From positions 372,001-436,000 of the forward strand of contig NZ_VCNP01000056.1 in the NCBI RefSeq assembly GCF_006782915.1: a stretch of 64,000 nucleotides of DNA, read 5' to 3'. The translations under genes and the position numbers were made by a program. Shown here piece after piece: positions 19,001 to 25,865 of the stretch (its first letter is position 1; every line of letters starts with the position of its first letter). Below the pieces are notes generated by a model. The model was not told where the DNA came from and did no database searches. It saw nothing but the letters and a program-made list of their open reading frames with translations. This DNA is from Streptomyces calvus (GTDB lineage: Bacteria; Actinomycetota; Actinomycetes; Streptomycetales; Streptomycetaceae).

Positions 19001-21508
19001 ACGCTGGCCCGGCTGCGCGGCGCGGCACCGCTGTTCGACCTCGAGTGGGTCGCCGTGCCTGCCGCCGCAGAGGGGGACGCCGGGCGCGTCGTCGTGCTCG
19101 GCGACCCGTCGACCGTCGAGGCCCCCGAGCCCCCGGCACGCTGTGTCGATCTCGCGGAACTCGCCGCGCTGCAGGACGTTCCCGACACGGTGGTATGGCC
19201 GGCGCCCCGCGGAACCGGTGCCGCGGACGTCCACGCCGGCGTGCTGACGACGCTCGCCCTGTTGCAGGACTGGACAGGCGCCGGTCACCGCGGCCGGCTC
19301 GCGATCGTGACGCGCACGGCCGCCGGGCTGCCCGGCGAGGAACCCGATCTGGTCGGAGCCGCCGTGGCGGGCCTGGTGCGCAGCGCACAGGCCGAGCACC
19401 CGGGCCGGTTCCTGCTCATCGACCACGACGGCGACGCCCTGCCGATCACGTCGCTCGCCGACGCCGTGGCCCGGGACGAACCGCACCTGGCCGTTCGCGA
19501 GGGCCGGCTCCTGGCGCCGCGACTGCAGCCGCTGCCCGCCACCGAACCGGGCGCGTTGCCGTCGTTCGACCGAGGCACCGTGCTCATCACCGGCGGCACC
19601 GGTGGCATCGGCGCGATCGTCGCCCGGCATCTGGTCACGGAGCACGGCGCACGACGGCTGCTGCTGGTGTCGCGGCGCGGTGCCGCCGCGGACGGCGCCG
19701 CCGAACTGACCGCCGAGCTGACCGACCTCGGCGCCCACGTCCGGGTCGTGGCGTGCGATGTCACCGAACGCAGCGCGGTCCGGGCCCTGCTGGCCGACAT
19801 CGGCACCGACGCCCCGCTGACCGCCGTCGTCCATGCGGCGGGCGTGCTGGACGACGGCACGCTCGACACCCTGACCGCCGAGCAGACGACACGGGTGCTG
19901 GCGCCGAAAGTCGATGCGGCACTGCACCTGCACGAGCTGACCCGCGACCTGGACCTGTCGGCGTTCGTGCTGTTCTCGTCCGCGGCGCCGTTGCTCGGCG
20001 GACAGGGCCAGGGCAACTACGCCGCCGCGAACAGCGCGCTGGACGCGCTGGCACGCCTGCGGCGCAGCGCGGGGCTGCCCGCGCACTCACTGGCCTGGGG
20101 ACTGTGGACCGTCGGCATGGCCGGGGTACTCAGCGAGGACGGTGCCGAGCAGTACGCCCGCCAGATCCGGGCCAGGCTGGGCCTGATCCCGATCGACCCG
20201 GACGCCGGGATGGCGCTGTTCGACAACGCACTCGCGACCGACCGGGCGACCCCGACGACGGCACTGCTGGACACGGCGGCACTCACCGCCCTGGCGCGCG
20301 GCGGCACCCTGCCCGCGGTGCTGCGCGGCATGATCCGGGTTCCCCGGGCCACCGCGAGTGCCGGCGTCGGCCTTGCGCGGCGGCTGGCCGCAGTGCCCGA
20401 CGCCGACCGAGACGCCGTGATCCTGCGAGAGGTGCGCCACGTCGCCGCGGCGGTCCTCGGCCACCTGTCCGGCGACGCGATCGACCCGAACGCGCCGTTC
20501 ACCGAAGTCGGTTTCGACTCCCTCGGCGCCGTCGAATTCCGGAACCGGCTGGTACAGCTGACCGAGCTGACGTTGCCGTCGACGCTGATCTTCGACCATC
20601 CGACCGCCGTCGACGTGGCGAAACTGGTGCGGTCGCAGATCGAGGAATCCGGCACCGGCGTGGTCGAGCAGGCTCCGGCCGGCGTGCGCGGCACGATCAC
20701 CGACCTGGTGTCGGCGGCGCATCGCCGCGGTGAACTGGCAGCGGCGATGCCCCTGCTGACCGCGGGTTCGGCCCTGACGACCACGTACGCCGCCGAGGAG
20801 GCCGCCGCTCGGCGCCCGGCCGCGCAGCTCCTGGCGCGCGGCGACGCGGCACCGGCCCTGGTCTGCATCCCCTCGTTCCTGGCGGGATCGGGCCCTCACC
20901 AGTTCGCCCGCCTTGCCCGTGAACTGGGTGGCGAGCGGCGGGTCAGCGCGTTGCGGCTGCCCGGTATGCGCGCAGGCGACGACCTGCCGGCGACGTGGGC
21001 GGCGGCGATCGAGAGCCTCGCCGCGACCGTCGCAGCGGAACTCGACCGAAGCCCGGTGGCGCTCATCGGCTATTCGGCAGGTGGCGCGATCGCCCATGCG
21101 GTCGCCCGGCGGATCGAGGACGACGGCGGCAGGCTCGCGGGCGTGGCGATGATCGACACCTACTCTCCGGAAGACCTCGAACTCAACCGCCACGTGCTCA
21201 CCGATGCGCTGGGGCAGATCCTGTCGCGGGACAACGCACTGACCCCCGTCGACGACCACGGCCTGGTCGCCATGGGTGGCTATGTGCGGATATACCCCGA
21301 GCGCGAGGCCGAGCCGATCGCCGCGCCGACGCTGAATCTACGGGCCACCGTGACGCTGACCGGCTTCGGAGGCGTCGACCCCGTCCCCGACTGGCAACAC
21401 CGTGGACCGGTCGAGCACGTCGAGGCGGATCACTTCTCGATCATCGAGGAACAGGTGGCAGAGACCGCCGCGCGCCTCCGGCGCTGGCTCGACCCCATGT
21501 CGGCATGA
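10004..21508 (+). CDS. Type I modular polyketide synthase, last two modules plus thioesterase
   Basis: Terminal PKS subunit, 3834 aa, beginning 11 bp after the preceding PKS gene. The first 40 residues are charged and coiled-coil-like, as in an N-terminal docking domain. Module 1: KS (Cys about 206), AT with GHSIG (about 673) and HAFH (malonyl), DH with HTAFGTVLLP (about 983), KR with TGGAGGLG (about 1435) and ADD in the LDD position, ACP Ser about 1748. Module 2: KS from about 1811, AT with GHSIG (about 2447) and HAFH (malonyl), DH with HAVFGTVVMP (about 2760), KR with TGGTGGIG (about 3193) and LDD, ACP Ser about 3505. The type I TE has GYSAG (Ser about 3691), an Asp in MIDTYSP and His in ADHFS (about 3810), so the triad looks complete. 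No ER is present. The TE releases the chain as a macrolactone, macrolactam or free acid; the sequence does not say which. Confidence 0.98.
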   Translation: MSNEQKLRDYLKRATVDLRESRQRVQDLEERAHEPIAIVGMACRLPGGIASPDDLWELLSAGRDAVGPFPEGRGWDLENLYHPDPDHLGTSYTREGGFLYDADRFDAEFFGIGPREAAAMDPQQRLLLETGWEAFEHAGIAPTALRGTRTGVYMGVMYDDYGSRIPQAPEGFEGYLLTGSAGSVASGRVAYTFGLEGPAVTVDTACSSSLVALHLAAQSLRQGECSMALAGGVTVMATPGTFVEFSRQRGLSPDGRCRAFSSSADGTGWAEGVGVLVLERLSDAERSGHRVLAVMRGSAVNQDGASSQLTAPNGPSQERVIRAALANARLSASEVDAVEAHGTGTRLGDPIEAQALLSTYGRARGDDHPLWLGSVKSNIGHTQAAAGVAGVIKMVMAMRKGVMPSTLHVDEPTPEVDWSAGAVKLLTRARQWPELDRPRRAGVSSFGISGTNAHVILEEAPRDRAVDPVTGPDAAVREAEPGSSALRAPWVLSAKSETALRAQAGRLLAWLADHPEVDDAEVAAALTASRAQLGRRGAVLGADRAGLLAGLTALAAGSPSPQVVSGVATAGETAFLFTGQGAQRVGMGAELAAAFPVFSAALDEVCAEFDALLGTSLREVMFGRTGGAGTGDGDTARTARLDRTEYTQPALFAFEVALYRLLESFGVTPDVVVGHSIGELAAAHVAGVWSLAAACRLVAARGRLMGALPAGGAMLAAAVPEERAPELLAAGTVSLAAVNAPEATVFSGEAAAIAALEDRLADEGVKTTRLTVSHAFHSALMEPMLAEYEQVARSVEYRAPRMAVCSTVSGAPAGPELLTPEYWVRQVREAVRFAPAVRSLVDAGVRRFVEVGPDAVLAALTRHTVTDEVASRSLVAAASRRGVDEVDQFLRLLAAAHCSGVAVDWAPLSPGKQVPHLDLPVYAFQHRRYWVQPDDDALGDMGRAGLSALDHPMLRVAAPLAGRDEWLFSGRLSTTDQPWIADHTAFGTVLLPGTGFVDLALTAGRRLELPVVDELVLSTPLLFDGAAAVDVQVSVAEPDHTGRRRLSIHSRAVTGTAPSDPGGPEWTLHATGVLAPDDGVTAAWTDPDWPPAAGTPVDGTRLYDRLADLGFGYGPSFHGVRAAWTSGDDVFAEVALDETAAGRAAGFGVHPALLDATFHAAIDALAGDLPDGRLPLPFSFGGVRVYRRGAAAVRARIVRSGPEKVRIDACDATGAAVLSIDAVLARPADANALAGARSPLYALDWTPVTAPAVSDRHLVALGRPVAGCTGTFEDVAAFAAGGGHTGAAVVWAPETAPADGGDVPETIRAAVHNALAVLRDWLAEPGCADSTMIVLTRNGAGLPGETPDPAAAAVRGLVRSAQSEHPGRIVQVDIDIDIDIDVDDNDLADIHRRIAAAPAMDEPQLAIRDGATLAPRLIRATTVASTGGHFGDGTVLITGGAGGLGAVTARHLVARHGVRRLLLASRRGSAAPGVAELVTELTELGADVRVAACDVSDRAAVAALLESVPAHEPVTAVVHTAGVADDGTVETLTAEQVDRVLAPKADAAWHLHELTRDMDLSAFVLFSSAGPLLGGQGQGNYAAANAAMDALAQARRSAGLPAHSLAWGLWKRGMAEALNDPGAEHLVRQIRARLGLSPIEPDTGMQMFDNALTTGEPMLMTALLDTPALTALGRLGTLPALLRGLIHVPARGRIADSPLRRRLLDAPGDQWEALIRDEVRAIAAAVLGHESADAIDPETPFTALGFDSLGGVEFRNKVTAATGVQLPSTLVFDYPTAAAVAGFLRTRVDGSEPARPRPASTGARTGTGADEPIAIVGMSCRYPGGVENPGQLWELITGRVDAITPIPGDRGWNLDDLYDADPGKPGKIYTRDGGFLHDAGDFDAAFFGIGPREAAAMDPQQRLMLEASWEALEDAGIDPTSLRGSDTGVYAGVMYQDYGYSAREAADGAAEGYLATGSAGSIVSGRVSYTLGLEGPALTVDTACSSSLVALHQAVQALRAGETSLVLVGGVTVMSTPLLFVEFSRQRALSPDGRCKPFSSAADGVSWAEGVGVLALERLSDAQRSGRPVLAVIRGSAINQDGASNGLTAPNGPSQERVIAQALVNAGVTAAEVDAVEAHGTGTTLGDPIEAQALINAYGQDRAEPLRIGSLKSNIGHTQAAAGIGGVIKMVQALRHEVLPPTLHVDAPSPHVEWSAGAVRILTEAEPWPAGERPRRAGVSSFGLSGTNAHVILEEAPAVPPRPVDPPRPEALPLLLSARTTDALRTQARRLHDALRERPELDPTDVAVTLALHRARFDQRAAVVGTDRESLLAALERLAAGEPGPGIVHGAARTGTTAFLFTGQGAQRIGMGAGLYRAFPAFAAALDEVCAEFDAHLEHSLRDVMFGAQGTGSGQEPGGLDAPAATSGASAETLLDRTEYTQPALFAFEVAMYRLVESLGVTPDAVAGHSIGELAAAYVAGVWSLPDACRLVAARGRLMGALPAGGSMLAAAVPEERALELLAEAHADPATAAVSLAAVNAPDAVVFSGSTEAVSALGSRLVDEGVRTSRLRVSHAFHSALMDPMLADFAEIAAGLTYHEPRIPVCSTVSGAFADAAVRTPEYWVRQVREAVRFAPAVRSLLDAGARLFLELGPDAVLTAMTRATSATDVAARASVAAGSRRTVAEPEQLVAALATVHCAGRPVRWEAYFGGRPQARTTLPTYPFEHERFWLLPAETTAPLAGADSADHPLLHARVQLAGTDEWLFTGRLSLRTHPWLADHAVFGTVVMPGTGFVELALAAGARLDVPRLAELVLEAPLILPTDGTADVQLAVGEPDADGHRTVAVHARVADTWVLHARGLLTPAAPTSAPDWSQVWPPVAGEPVDGQQVYRALGDLGFGYGPVFRGVRAAWSRGEEVFADLALDTDTAARATDFGLHPALLDAVFHAAVGHLVEGGPDGRVPLPFAFDGVQLARSGADALRVRIARTAPDTLRVDAVDATGALVLSMESVRSRSIEPQTLARLRGAAPLFDLEWVAVPAAAEGDAGRVVVLGDPSTVEAPEPPARCVDLAELAALQDVPDTVVWPAPRGTGAADVHAGVLTTLALLQDWTGAGHRGRLAIVTRTAAGLPGEEPDLVGAAVAGLVRSAQAEHPGRFLLIDHDGDALPITSLADAVARDEPHLAVREGRLLAPRLQPLPATEPGALPSFDRGTVLITGGTGGIGAIVARHLVTEHGARRLLLVSRRGAAADGAAELTAELTDLGAHVRVVACDVTERSAVRALLADIGTDAPLTAVVHAAGVLDDGTLDTLTAEQTTRVLAPKVDAALHLHELTRDLDLSAFVLFSSAAPLLGGQGQGNYAAANSALDALARLRRSAGLPAHSLAWGLWTVGMAGVLSEDGAEQYARQIRARLGLIPIDPDAGMALFDNALATDRATPTTALLDTAALTALARGGTLPAVLRGMIRVPRATASAGVGLARRLAAVPDADRDAVILREVRHVAAAVLGHLSGDAIDPNAPFTEVGFDSLGAVEFRNRLVQLTELTLPSTLIFDHPTAVDVAKLVRSQIEESGTGVVEQAPAGVRGTITDLVSAAHRRGELAAAMPLLTAGSALTTTYAAEEAAARRPAAQLLARGDAAPALVCIPSFLAGSGPHQFARLARELGGERRVSALRLPGMRAGDDLPATWAAAIESLAATVAAELDRSPVALIGYSAGGAIAHAVARRIEDDGGRLAGVAMIDTYSPEDLELNRHVLTDALGQILSRDNALTPVDDHGLVAMGGYVRIYPEREAEPIAAPTLNLRATVTLTGFGGVDPVPDWQHRGPVEHVEADHFSIIEEQVAETAARLRRWLDPMSA
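14121..14150 (+). repeat. Hexanucleotide microsatellite (ACATCG) inside the PKS gene
   Basis: Four perfect ACATCG copies are followed by ACGTCG. They encode an alternating Asp-Ile run in the KR structural subdomain of module 1 of the terminal PKS. The unit is in phase with codons, so gain or loss of copies would not shift the frame. Confidence 0.9.
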
Positions 21509-21624
21509 GGGCCCGGCCCTTCGGACCCATGCCGGCTTGAGGGTCCGCCCCTTCGGACCCATGTCGGCTTGAGCGTCCGCCCCTTCGGACCCATGTAGGC
21601 GTGAGCGACCCGGCCCTTCGGACC
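21496..21624 (+). repeat. Four tandem 32-bp units overlapping the PKS stop codon
   Basis: Units begin at 21496, 21528, 21560 and 21592 (32, 32, 32, 33 bp). Each starts CATGTCGGC-like, has a TGAG, and ends CCCTTCGGACC. The first contains the TE stop codon. In units 2 and 3 GGGTCCG pairs with CGGACCC around a CCCCTT loop, so the array forms serial short hairpins. Confidence 0.9.
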
Positions 21625-21655
21625 CGTCGAGACCCTTCGACGGATCCGAAGGGCC
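21612..21655 (+). terminator. Strong hairpin terminator after the PKS operon
   Basis: The arms GGCCCTTCGGACCCGTCGA and its partner ending CCGAAGGGCC pair over 19 positions with one C/A mismatch and a short loop. It follows the PKS stop by about 100 bp and overlaps the last 32-bp repeat. There is no long T tract, as is usual in streptomycetes. Confidence 0.7.
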
Positions 21656-21736
21656 GACGGACGCACCGGATGGCGGGAAGAACATCGCCGTGGTCGACGT
21701 CGTGCCCGCCCGAGACGCCCACGGGCGGCGCGGCAC

Positions 21737-21906
21737 GACAGCTCACCGGAGGCATGAAATCCGTCGACTCGCAAATCCGCCGCAGCCACAAAACTGCTGA
21801 GTTTGCAAATCAGGAAGAGGCACAGAATTACTCGGTCCGCAAATCCGGCAGAGGCATAGAGTTCGTTCGGTCGCAACAGTTTTGGCGAGGGATTTCAAGA
21901 TTGACA
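21737..21906 (+). repeat. Five degenerate 34-bp direct repeats upstream of the exporter promoter
   Basis: The motif GCAAAT recurs at 21771, 21805 and 21839, and GCAACA at 21873, each exactly 34 bp apart. A preceding unit at 21737 matches the later half (GGAGGCAT versus AGAGGCAT). The last unit runs into the TTGACA of the exporter promoter. The period is not a multiple of three, which argues against coding repeats. A regulator-binding array is the simplest reading. Confidence 0.65.
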
Positions 21907-21929
21907 GCGTTGTGCTGTTTGCTTATAGT
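21901..21929 (+). promoter_or_regulatory. Consensus housekeeping promoter of the exporter gene
   Basis: TTGACA-N17-TATAGT, a near-perfect vegetative promoter. The predicted transcript start near 21936 gives a leader of about 37 nt before the ATG at 21973, which supports that start codon. Confidence 0.8.
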
Positions 21930-21972
21930 CCCGTCCGTTCAAGCTTCCGCCGATCGATATTCGAAGGTGGTC

Positions 21973-23550
21973 ATGACAGCGCCTCCGACGTTGCCGAAGT
22001 CCAGGCAGCGGTTGATTCTTGCCGTTCTCATGGTGTGTTCGCTTCTTATTTGGCTGGACAACACCGTCCTCAGTATTCTCCTGGAAACCCTCGCCGACCC
22101 GGTCGATGGGCTGGGTGCCAGCCCGGCCGAGCTGCAATGGGCCACAGGCGCATACACCCTGGTCTTCGCGACCTTGATGTTCACCGCCGGCGCACTGGGC
22201 GACAGTTTCGGCCACCGGAATGTGCTCGCGGTCGGCCTGGTGATCTTTGCCGCGGCCTCGATCTGGGCGGCGTACGCAGGCGATGCGGGCCAGCTGATCG
22301 CCGCCCGCGCCGCGATGGGAGTCGGCGCCGCACTGATCATGCCGGCCAACTTCGCCATGCTGTTGTGGACCTTCACCGGCCCCGCGCGGGCAACCGCGAT
22401 CGCCATTTCCTCGACATCCACCGGTGTCGGAATGGCGGCGGGCCCGGTGCTGGCGGGAGCCCTGCTCAGCAATTTCTGGTGGGGTTCGGTCTTCCTCGTC
22501 AACGTCCCGATCGTCGTGGTGGCGCTGGCCGGAATCATCCTGTTGGTCCCCAATTTCCGCAGCCCTGTCGTGCGGCCGATGGACCCGGCCGGGATGCTGC
22601 TGTCGATCAGCGGACTTGCGGCGTTGACCTACGGCCTGATCCGCGCGGGGCAGGTGGACGGCTGGAGCCGTTCGGACGTCTGGGCGCCGATCGCGGCCGG
22701 GATCGTCCTGCTGATCGCCTTCGTGCTCGTCGAACTGCGTGTCAAGGACCCGAGCTTCGATCCCCGGATGCTTGCGCAGCGGGTGTTCGGCGGTGGCAAC
22801 GCGTCCATGGCGTTGCTGCTCTTTTCGGTGGCCGCCGTCACCTTCTACAACGCCTTCTACATGCAGGGCGCACTGGGCTACTCGCCGATGAAGGCCGGCT
22901 TGGCCAATCTGCCGACCGCGATCGGCGCCGTCGTCGGGGCGCCGCTGGGCGCACGTCTGGTCAGCCGATGGTCGCTGCGCCCGGTCGCCGTGCCGTCGAT
23001 CACCGTGGCGGCGCTCAGCTTCGGCGCGGTCGGGTTCCTCGACCTGCACACCCCGCTCGTCTGGATCGAGATCCTGTTGCTGGTGCAGGGCCTTGCCGTC
23101 GGTATGGTGATGGCCCCGGTGACCGGAGCCCTGATCAGCAGCCTGCCGCTGGAGCGGTCCGGCGCCGGGTCGGCCGTCACCAACACGGCGCGACAGGTCG
23201 GCAGTGTGATCGGAATCGCGGTGGGCGGCACGATCATGTCGATCGCCTATCGAGGCGCGATCGAACCCTCGCTGAGCGATCTCCCTCCGGCGCAACAGGA
23301 CAGCGCCCTGGTGTCCGCCGAGCAGGCTCGGCATGTCGCCACCACGGTCGACCAGCCCGCTCTCGCGCAGGCCGCCGATCACGCGTTCATCCACGCCATG
23401 CACGTCGGCGCGGTCTGGATCATGCTCATCGCGCTCTTCGGAGCAGCTGTGCTGCTGTTCGCCTTGTCCGCCGGCGGAAAGAAGAAGGGGCCGGCGCCGG
23501 AGCCGGACCACGAAGAGGCCCGCGGCGTCGAGCCTCGAACCGCCGTGTGA
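21973..23550 (+). CDS. MFS drug-export protein, DHA2 (EmrB/QacA) family
   Basis: Membrane proton antiporter, 525 aa, the usual size for a 14-helix DHA2 transporter. Near the N-terminus LIWLDNTVLSILL corresponds to the family motif D1. About fourteen hydrophobic segments follow, with long helices such as ALAGIILLVPN. The C-terminus ends in a short charged tail after the last helix. The ATG at 21973 has GAAGGTGG just upstream and lies 37 nt below a consensus promoter. An open frame continues to 21601 but crosses that promoter and the 34-bp repeats, so longer versions are unlikely. Directly downstream of the PKS, it probably exports the polyketide and gives self-resistance; the substrate is inferred from position only. 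Confidence 0.93.
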   Translation: MTAPPTLPKSRQRLILAVLMVCSLLIWLDNTVLSILLETLADPVDGLGASPAELQWATGAYTLVFATLMFTAGALGDSFGHRNVLAVGLVIFAAASIWAAYAGDAGQLIAARAAMGVGAALIMPANFAMLLWTFTGPARATAIAISSTSTGVGMAAGPVLAGALLSNFWWGSVFLVNVPIVVVALAGIILLVPNFRSPVVRPMDPAGMLLSISGLAALTYGLIRAGQVDGWSRSDVWAPIAAGIVLLIAFVLVELRVKDPSFDPRMLAQRVFGGGNASMALLLFSVAAVTFYNAFYMQGALGYSPMKAGLANLPTAIGAVVGAPLGARLVSRWSLRPVAVPSITVAALSFGAVGFLDLHTPLVWIEILLLVQGLAVGMVMAPVTGALISSLPLERSGAGSAVTNTARQVGSVIGIAVGGTIMSIAYRGAIEPSLSDLPPAQQDSALVSAEQARHVATTVDQPALAQAADHAFIHAMHVGAVWIMLIALFGAAVLLFALSAGGKKKGPAPEPDHEEARGVEPRTAV

Positions 23551-23768
23551 CGCGCTGTCCGCGCGGCACGACATCCCCGGCATGCCGAGGCGGGCTCACC
23601 CATGAGGCAGGCGGGCGTCGGGAGCGCGACCAGCGATATACGGAACGACGGAATGCGTGATACGCCAAGCGGTCGGTCGTCATGCATTCAGTCGGAGGGC
23701 CCGCCGAGTATCGAATGAGCGTCGACTTGACACATGTTGGTGTGGCTCGAATCGAAGGAGACTCCCCA

Positions 23769-25859
23769 TTGTCGGAGTTGTCGGAAATGAATGATCCGGC
23801 TGTGCGTGCGGTTGCATCGGAGCAGGAGTATGTGTCCTCCCTGTACGACCTGCTCACCGAGCGGCTTTCCGAGGCGCGAGCGCATCGAGCGAGTGTGCTG
23901 AAGGCTCCGTCGGAAAGCGCCGGTGAGGCGTACGAGAGGGAAATGGCCGCCGAGCGTCTGACCAAGGAGATCGGCCGGCTGGAGGGCGCCGAAAAGGGGC
24001 TGGTTTTCGGGCGCATCGACTGGTCGGACGGCATGGTCCTGCGCATCGGGCGGATCGGACTGCAGCGGGAGGAGGACGAGCTGCCTCTGCTCGTGGACTG
24101 GCGGGCGAACGCGGCGCGGCCTTTCTACGAGGCGACACCGGTCCACCCGATGGGCCTGCGTCGGCGCCGGCACCTGCGTCTCGAGGAGCGCACGGTCGTC
24201 TCGGTGAGCGACGAACTGCTGGACGGCTCCGCGCCGACCGACGAGGACGTCGTGGGGGACGGCCCGTTGACCGAGGCTCTGGCGGCCCGGCGTACGGGCA
24301 GGATGCACGCGGCCGTCGCGACGCTGCAGGCCGAGCAGGACGAGATCGTCCGCTCCGCCCACCGCGGGGTGACCGTGGTGCAGGGCGGGCCGGGCACCGG
24401 CAAGACGGTGGTCGCCCTGCACCGGGCGGCCTACGTCCTGTACGCCTTCCCGCGCGCCGCGGAGGAGGGTGTCCTGGTGGTGGGCCCGAACGCCCGGTTC
24501 CTCGACTACATCTCCCAGGTCCTTCCGTCGCTCGGTGAGAACGACGTCGTTCTGGCGACCTGCCAGGAACTGGCCGGAGTGTCCACGGACACGGCGGGCC
24601 CGCTCGAGACGATGCGCCTGAAGGGCAGCACCGATCTCGCCGACGCCTTGGCCGGTCTGCTGCGCGTCTACCAAGCGCCTGCCGGTGACTTCACCGTGCG
24701 GGTCGGGCAGGAACTGGTGCACCTCTCCGGCGGGGAGGTCGCCCGGGCACGCGACGCCGCCCTGTCGGCCGTGCCGGGGCACAATCCCGCGCGCCAGGTG
24801 TTCAAGGAGCTGCTGGTCGACGCCGTCACCGACGCGATGCAGCGGGACATGGGCGACGTCCTGGAGCAGATCGACGCCGACGCCGAAAGGATGACCGGTC
24901 TGAACCTCGACCGGTTCACGGGAGTCGCCCAGCGCCGTGCCGAAGGTGCGGCCGACCCGGGTCCGGTCCACGAGCTGGACCTGGACGCCATCCGGGCCGA
25001 TCTCCTCGACGACGCCGCCGTGGACCGAGCGGTCGAGGCGTTGTGGCCGCGGCTGGTGCCCGGTGACCTCGTGAAGGCGCTCCTGACGAACGCCGACGCT
25101 CTCGCCGAGCACCTGCCGCGCCTGACCGCGCAGGAGCGGTCCCTTCTGCTGCGCGGTCCGGAGGATCCGTGGACCGATGCCGATGTGCCGTTGCTGGACG
25201 AGGCGGCGAGCCTGGTCGACGGTCCTCCCGAGCGGACGTACGGGCACGTCGTCGTCGACGAGGCGCAGGAACTGACGGCCATGCAGTGGCGGATGATCGT
25301 CCGCCGCTGTCCGGCACGGGCGATGACGCTGGTGGGTGACTTCGCCCAGGCGGGCCCGGCCGCGACGGCTTGCGACTGGAAGGAAGCACTGAGCCCGCAC
25401 GTCGGGCCGCGGTTCAAGCTGCACAACCTGACCGTGAGTTACCGCACCACGCAGGAGATCCTGGAGAGCGTCCGGGACCTGCTCATGCGGATCGCTCCGG
25501 ACCAGAAGCCCACGCGGTCACTGCGAAGCGGTGAGCGTCCTCGCACGGTGACCGCACCTGCGGACGGGTTGGTCGCGGCCGTGGTCGAGGAGCTTCGCGC
25601 CCAGAGCGCCGCGCACCCGGGCGAGCTTCTGGGAGTGGTCTGCGCCGACTCCAGGGTGAGCGAGCTGACGGCTCGTGGGATCGCCGACCAGGCACGCATC
25701 GTGCCGGCGTCCGAAGCGCGCGGCCTGGAATTCGACGGGGTCGTCGTCATGAACCCCGAGGACATCATCACGGCCCGCCCCGGTGGGGAAAGGGACTTGT
25801 ACGTAGCCCTGACCCGGGCCACCAAGCGTCTTTGCACCGTCACCGTCCAGCCCGCCTGA
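23769..25859 (+). CDS. HelD-type RNA polymerase-associated UvrD-like ATPase
   Basis: SF1-like ATPase, about 696 aa. HelD proteins bind RNA polymerase and recycle stalled or drug-bound enzyme; the actinobacterial branch includes HelR, linked to rifamycin tolerance. The N-terminus (SEQEYVSSLYDLLTERL) is the coiled coil that enters the polymerase secondary channel. Motifs seen: Walker A GGPGTGKTVVALHRA (about residue 210), Walker B VVVDEAQELTAMQW, GDFAQ, a late RGLEFDGVVVMNP and YVALTRATKRL. I chose TTG at 23769 because GAAGGAG sits 8 nt before it. In-frame ATGs at 23682 and 23715 lack such a site. It lies between the exporter and a LuxR regulator at the PKS edge, so a protective role is plausible but unproven. 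A generic chromosomal HelD is the alternative. Confidence 0.85.
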   Translation: MSELSEMNDPAVRAVASEQEYVSSLYDLLTERLSEARAHRASVLKAPSESAGEAYEREMAAERLTKEIGRLEGAEKGLVFGRIDWSDGMVLRIGRIGLQREEDELPLLVDWRANAARPFYEATPVHPMGLRRRRHLRLEERTVVSVSDELLDGSAPTDEDVVGDGPLTEALAARRTGRMHAAVATLQAEQDEIVRSAHRGVTVVQGGPGTGKTVVALHRAAYVLYAFPRAAEEGVLVVGPNARFLDYISQVLPSLGENDVVLATCQELAGVSTDTAGPLETMRLKGSTDLADALAGLLRVYQAPAGDFTVRVGQELVHLSGGEVARARDAALSAVPGHNPARQVFKELLVDAVTDAMQRDMGDVLEQIDADAERMTGLNLDRFTGVAQRRAEGAADPGPVHELDLDAIRADLLDDAAVDRAVEALWPRLVPGDLVKALLTNADALAEHLPRLTAQERSLLLRGPEDPWTDADVPLLDEAASLVDGPPERTYGHVVVDEAQELTAMQWRMIVRRCPARAMTLVGDFAQAGPAATACDWKEALSPHVGPRFKLHNLTVSYRTTQEILESVRDLLMRIAPDQKPTRSLRSGERPRTVTAPADGLVAAVVEELRAQSAAHPGELLGVVCADSRVSELTARGIADQARIVPASEARGLEFDGVVVMNPEDIITARPGGERDLYVALTRATKRLCTVTVQPA

Positions 25860-25865
25860 CGATTC

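Noticed and set aside
21601..21972. A 124-codon N-terminal extension of the exporter
   Set aside because: It would cross a terminator, the 34-bp repeats and a consensus promoter, and has no counterpart in DHA2 transporters.
23682..23768. Longer HelD start (ATG 23682 or 23715) and a TTGACA at 23727 as promoter
   Set aside because: Neither ATG has a ribosome site, whereas TTG 23769 does. The TTGACA has no acceptable -10 box and would start transcription inside or after that ribosome site.
23551..23768. Rifamycin-associated element upstream of the HelD-like gene
   Set aside because: I looked for a palindromic element of the kind reported before helR and saw none.
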